DNA of 64,000 bases from Erythroxylum novogranatense (taxonomy: Eukaryota > Streptophyta > Magnoliopsida > Malpighiales > Erythroxylaceae): contig CM057228.1 in the NCBI GenBank assembly GCA_029891385.1, positions 18,624,309 through 18,688,308 of the forward strand. Reading direction: 5' to 3'. Below are positions 59,559 through 64,000 of the stretch, one piece after another; position 1 is the stretch's first letter, and the number at the start of each line of letters is the position of its first letter. The translations under genes and the position numbers were made by a program. Below the pieces are notes generated by a model. The model saw nothing but the letters and a program-made list of their open reading frames with translations. It did not search any database and had not been told where the DNA came from.

Positions 59559-59569
59559 CAGGAGGAGGA

Positions 59570-61440
59570 TCAAGAAAACATGGGTAAGCTATATTATCAA
59601 ATAGGAACAACTTGATTTCTTTTTGAAGTCGTTGTGATATTAGGCGAAAACTATAACTTAAGTTGATCATAGTATAAGTTGTATTTAAAAAGTTGCAACT
59701 TTTTGAGAAAGAAAAAAAAAGAAATTGTTAACTAAAAACTTACACCTAAAATCAAGGAAAGGAGCAAATTGGAAAATCTTCCAAGATTTTATTGATATTC
59801 CTTTGCCTTAATTGGGAGAGCTGAGAGGTCGGAACTTGGGCACCAACAGGCACAAAGCCTAACAAAAGAAAAAAAAGAATAGCAAAAACACAGTTGGCTC
59901 TCCATGGACAGAAGATACAAGACATGCAGGTTGTAAAGAAAAAACCAACTCCACACGTTAATGCATGGAGAGGAAAAAATGAACATCCAAATTTCTTTCT
60001 AATTTAAGTGATATTACGAACATGGACCACTGTAATCGTGGCAAAGACTTTCCAACAAAATTGGATTTGGACCAAGCCACGACAAGTAGTTCCTAGTTCC
60101 CGTACTAAATCAATTGTTCTTTCTCTTTCTATATAAAATTTAAGCAATAATTTTGAAATTAAATTGGATCCATCGGTTCAATTGAATAAAATAAGAATCG
60201 ATCAACTTTTTTATTTGGTTTGTATTTATAAAAATGATAAACAAAAATTAATTTGTTAATTAATATACTAACTAGGTTTTGCTCAACCGTAACTGGCATC
60301 TAACTATAGTCCATCTTATCCTTTTTCTAGTACTTTGTTTCAGCCTCCATCTCCAACAAAACTTTTTACTTTTATTCGATTTTGGATCTCTATTTCATTC
60401 TCTATCTTCAATTAAATTTCAATCTCTTTAACAACTCTATATTTTTATTAAATCTTATATGTTTGGTCTCCTTTTTATCATTTTCTATTCTATGTTTGCT
60501 CTATATATATAATTGTTTTGACTCCTTGTGCCAATGAAGTTTTTCTTTCTTTTGCAGGTGATTAAAACCAAATCTTAGACTAACAAATAGAGAAGACGGA
60601 AGGGTTACAGGTATTTTTATTTTCATTTTTTAGACTTCCATCAACACAAGGATTATGGGTATTTTTATTTTCAACTTTCATCTTCTTTTTTTAATTTTCA
60701 TCTTTCTTCTTTGATTCATTATTATAGCATTTTCCACCTATCCCTCCTCATTTTTCATTGCATCTTCCATTAGTTTTCTTTGAATTTTCATATTCTCCTC
60801 AGGATTTTAGAGAGATTTTACTCTTTTAAGCCTTGCCTAACCATTTTTTGTGTGGTCTAGTTATTGTTTTCACACTTTCTTCACCAAGTTTTTAGTGTCA
60901 CCTGATAATTTTCCTACTATACCTTAAAATTTAATATTTTTGTGTTTTATGGATTATTTAAAATCATGAATCATTTATTCTTTTAGATGACTAAATATCA
61001 ATTATGCATTGGGATGCTAGGAGAATAATTTGGATGAAATACGAATTGTGTGTGAAATTTATGGTCAAAGATAGCCAATGTGCACTCTAGTAGTTGCTTT
61101 TATGTTTTTTAATTATTGTATTGGTTGGATGAATTTTGAAGTATATAGTTTAATGAATACATATCCTTAATGAATTTATAATATCTTCATATAGGAGAGC
61201 ATTTAATTGATTTAATCTTTTTTACTTTATACGAAACGAGTGATAGTTACATCATGCATTAATGATGGGAATATGAATACAAGAATGTTATAGTTAATGT
61301 ACCATTTTTTTAAAATGTCATATGCATTACATGATGGCTTCACATATGGATATTATTCTATTTCAATATTGTTGCTCTACACTCAACACTTATATGTACA
61401 TGGTGCTTGGTATCATTTTTTGTTCACCGATTAATATTTA
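59570..61440. other. Unassigned DNA downstream of the HD-Zip gene
   Basis: AT-rich and pyrimidine-rich on the plus strand. GGTATTTTTATTTTCA occurs twice, about 47 bp apart (around 60609 and 60657). No gene or element boundary was recognised. Confidence 0.4.
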
Positions 61441-62880
61441 TCTTCATATTAGAATATTATGACAAGGTTAGGATCACCACGACCCCCTTGGAGGTCCAAA
61501 AGGTAGTTGTCGCATAAGAGACCTAGGGTCGACACCTTTGCCTCCATGTCTTGACCTATAGTACCCAAGACTTGTGCCCAAAGAGGTGCACCGAAGGCAA
61601 CACCACTATACCATAAGTGTTATAAGAGCAACTGACTACTCGTTTTTCCACTTCACTATTGAGACTCAAAGGAAGTGGTTATGGCCCTTTTGAACTAAAT
61701 AGTTCAAGGCACCTAGGTACATCAATTGGAATGTCCTATGGGAGGTGGACCTAGTAGACGGAGTAAAGGAGATTATCTTCATCGAGGGTAGATTCGAGTT
61801 CTTTGACGTTTAGGAGCCACTTTATAGGAAGCTGACTTAGGAGTTTATATGCATATTGGAGATTAATAATACCAAGATGTTAAAAGAGAATGACTAAATC
61901 CTTATGTTCATATTCGATTCCTTTAGTTGAAACCAGTTCAAGTTCTACGTCAGCATATTCATTGAGAAACATGCTCAGATCCTACTGCCCAACAGGATAT
62001 CCCTAGATTGGACTAGTCAGAGGAAAAATCCAGAAATTATTGGCACACGATGGCCATAATAAGGCCTTACCTTCTAACAAAGTCTAAGTCCTTGGGGTTC
62101 TAGTTCCTAATGATGAGGTAAATGCACAAATTTCTTGTGCACTCACTTTGCATTAGAAGGGAGAGTGTGAACATGGGGAGTTGTAGAGATCTCTTCTTCA
62201 TCTACTATAGGTGCCAAAAGAAGAAGATTCACTTTTGGCTTTCTTTCATCCAATTAGTTTGAGGATACTTACATCAAGCTAACTTTGGCGTAATAAATAA
62301 CAAATCAATGATCACTAGGCTTGTGAGAAGGTTGGAAGTGCTTAGAAATGAGCTTTGTTTGGCATTGATTTGAACTTTTACGCCTCTCATAAAAGATATT
62401 CTATGAGCCATATGTATGATGGACCGTTTCGATCAGACAGCAGGTGATAGCATTTTGTACTTTTTAGTGGACCATCATTAGTAGAAGAGGAGGTTCTCAC
62501 CCAAGATGATCAAACCATGGGTGTGGATACGTATCAACTCCACCTTTACCTCCAAACGCCACATCAACAAACCCCATCCAATTGCATCATCTTATACCAG
62601 GAAAAATATGCATTGGCTAGGTGATCATTCAATGCCTATAAGGAGTTGGAGCACCAACAAAATGAACATAAGGCAGTTGTAGTTGAGCATGCACTAGAGG
62701 TAGATGCAGGGCCTAATAAGCCAGTTGGAGACAAGGAGAACGAGGGTGAAGATATTTAAGACATGGAGGAGCTTACCATACCATCACGTCAGAAAGCCAC
62801 AGTACTTATTGTGGACCAAGAGATGATTGACTAGGATAATATGTAAATAGTGGTCATATAGTCATATATAAGAGATTGGG
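61440..62880 (+). pseudogene. Athila-like gag/ORF1 relic
   Basis: Interrupted plus-strand reading gives LWEVDLVDGVKEIIFIEGRFEFF, then EPLYRKLT, a stop, and EFICILEINNT (61735-61880), matching the EPTYRELTLEFLSTL pattern of plant Athila-type gag/ORF1 proteins. Further on, NDEVNAQISCALTLH-like and DLFFIYY..KKKIHFW-like pieces (62110-62250) fit the later part of the same family. An acidic tail (VGDKENEGED) lies at 62725-62760. There are many stops and shifts; no protease, RT or integrase was seen. Similarity is by eye to a divergent family. Confidence 0.5.
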
Positions 62881-63170
62881 TAGATATAATCTCCATCAAT
62901 ACCACACAATACTCGAGGGTGATAGTGTCCTACATATTGCCACTAGGGCCTCATCCTCCTCTATAGGTTTGACTTTCTATATGTATTTTGGCACTTTTTT
63001 ATTTGACTTGCATTTTCTTATATGTCTCTTCAATTCAAACTGTGATGTAATAGAAAATGCATATAATAAAATTCCATCAAGACTTGGACCATGTGTCTGA
63101 AATCAAGAAAGTTCAAGTCCTTGTATCTGTTTTTCCCTTTTTCATTGTTGTTGTTCTTATATATTTGATA

Positions 63171-63206
63171 CATTGAGCATAATGTTTATCTTAATTGTGG
63201 GGAGGA
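63171..63206 (+). other. Athila/Tat-type CATTGAG(G)ACAATGTTT...GTGGGGAGGA motif
   Basis: CATTGAGCATAATGTTT followed by TTAATTGTGGGGAGGA closely resembles the ATTGAGGACAATGTTT...AAGTGTGGGGG sequence found downstream of pol in Athila/Tat elements. It supports the identity of the gag relic upstream. Confidence 0.5.
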
Positions 63207-63352
63207 ATTATATACCATACGTAAGCTTATAAATTTTGTCATAAATTTATCAATTGAAAGTTATTTTTAGAAATTGTTTTATCATTGAAAGCATACTAAT
63301 AAAGACAATTTATTATGAGTTTGAATGTTTTGGTGATTTTAAATGTTGACAT

Positions 63353-64000
63353 TGTTAAGTCCAAATGACTTTACTTAGATATGATTTTGATGTATAACAA
63401 AAGAGCAAAATAAAAGTAAAACAAAAGCAGACGAAGTCAGACATAAAGACGAAATCATACAGACGAAGGAACACAGACGCAGATGCTAAATGAAACAGAC
63501 ACAAAATAAAAAGCGTATACGTACGATGCAAATAGTAAAAGCGATTTAAAGCGCTAAAGCAGAACCTGAAAAAAGCATACCATTTAAGTAAAAGGAACGT
63601 ATTTAAGTAAAAATACGATTTAAGTAAAAATAGACGCAGACGATACGACGATAAAATACAGACGAAGAAAAACATATGCGGAATTCGAAAAGAAGACGAA
63701 GGAGTCAGTTTGAGTTAGTTACAAAACTCAACTGAATAACCGTTTTTTTTAGATTCAAGAAACAAGAATCAAGAAACAGTTGGAGACGAAGGCTATAAAT
63801 ACAAGTCGAAGTCGAAGATTGCAAAGTTAGCCAAAGTTAGAAAAAGTGAGCAAAAGTTAGCGAAAGTTAACAAAAAAGCATTCTGTTCAAATTAGCTGAG
63901 AGCTATTTTACTGTAACAAGTGTGCAAACACTTTTCTGAAAAAAAAGTATTGCAGATAGCCTGCAGAGGCTAAGTGTGAAAGAATCTGGTTGTAGAGACC
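63353..64000 (+). mobile_element. Possible start of another LTR, cut by the window end
   Basis: TGTTAAGTCCAAATGACTTT followed by GATTTTGATGTATAACAAA resembles LTR starts of SIRE/Maximus-type copia elements (TTTTGATGATAACAAA). A TATA-like GGCTATAAATAC lies at about 63790-63802. The region 63420-63720 is purine-rich with repeated CAGACGAAG words and three TTTAAGTAAAA repeats (about 63583, 63601, 63618). The second LTR and primer site would lie right of the window. Confidence 0.4.

Overview
The window is plant nuclear DNA, almost certainly from a eudicot. It is AT-rich and repeat-dominated, it carries Ty1/copia, Ty3/gypsy, CACTA and Stowaway sequences, and its two host genes have GT-AG introns and plant-specific families. 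I cannot name the species from sequence alone.

Layout. 1-5846 is most of a giant-LTR, non-coding (LARD-like) Ty3/gypsy derivative on the minus strand: an LTR end, 0.7 kb of internal DNA and a complete 4.2 kb LTR. 6210-8974 looks like a solo LTR. 9391-12490 is a graveyard in which a CACTA transposase-associated domain abuts a decayed copia polyprotein. 13032-19814 is a complete but defective copia element with 307-bp LTRs and a TTTAC target-site duplication (TSD); a Stowaway MITE sits in its leader. 20225-20877 is an AT-rich sequence bounded by short inverted repeats.

21865-47645 is a three-level nest. A Ty3/gypsy chromovirus (plus strand, 42503-47645) was hit in its 5' LTR by a giant-LTR non-coding element (minus strand, 21865-42502). 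That element was then hit in its internal region by a second giant-LTR non-coding element (25776-37771, TSD CTTTT). The left edge of the nest was later trimmed by a deletion. No intact gag or pol exists anywhere in the window, so these elements would have needed proteins from elsewhere.

Two host genes are supported. A two-exon WrbA/FQR1-type NAD(P)H:quinone reductase lies on the minus strand (47948-49827), only 302 bp from the chromovirus 3' LTR. A three-exon class I HD-Zip transcription factor of the HB21/HB40/HB53 type lies on the plus strand (58045-59403). The 8 kb between them shows no other convincing gene, but it has good bZIP-type sites upstream of the quinone reductase. Right of the HD-Zip gene are an Athila-like gag relic and the start of a further LTR that runs off the window.

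I found no new enzymatic or defence system. The most interesting signals are in the LTRs: a roughly 185-bp degenerate periodic module shared by two LTR families, triple palindromic TATA-like motifs, conserved hairpins, and LTR-pair mismatches that concentrate at CG/CHG-type sites.
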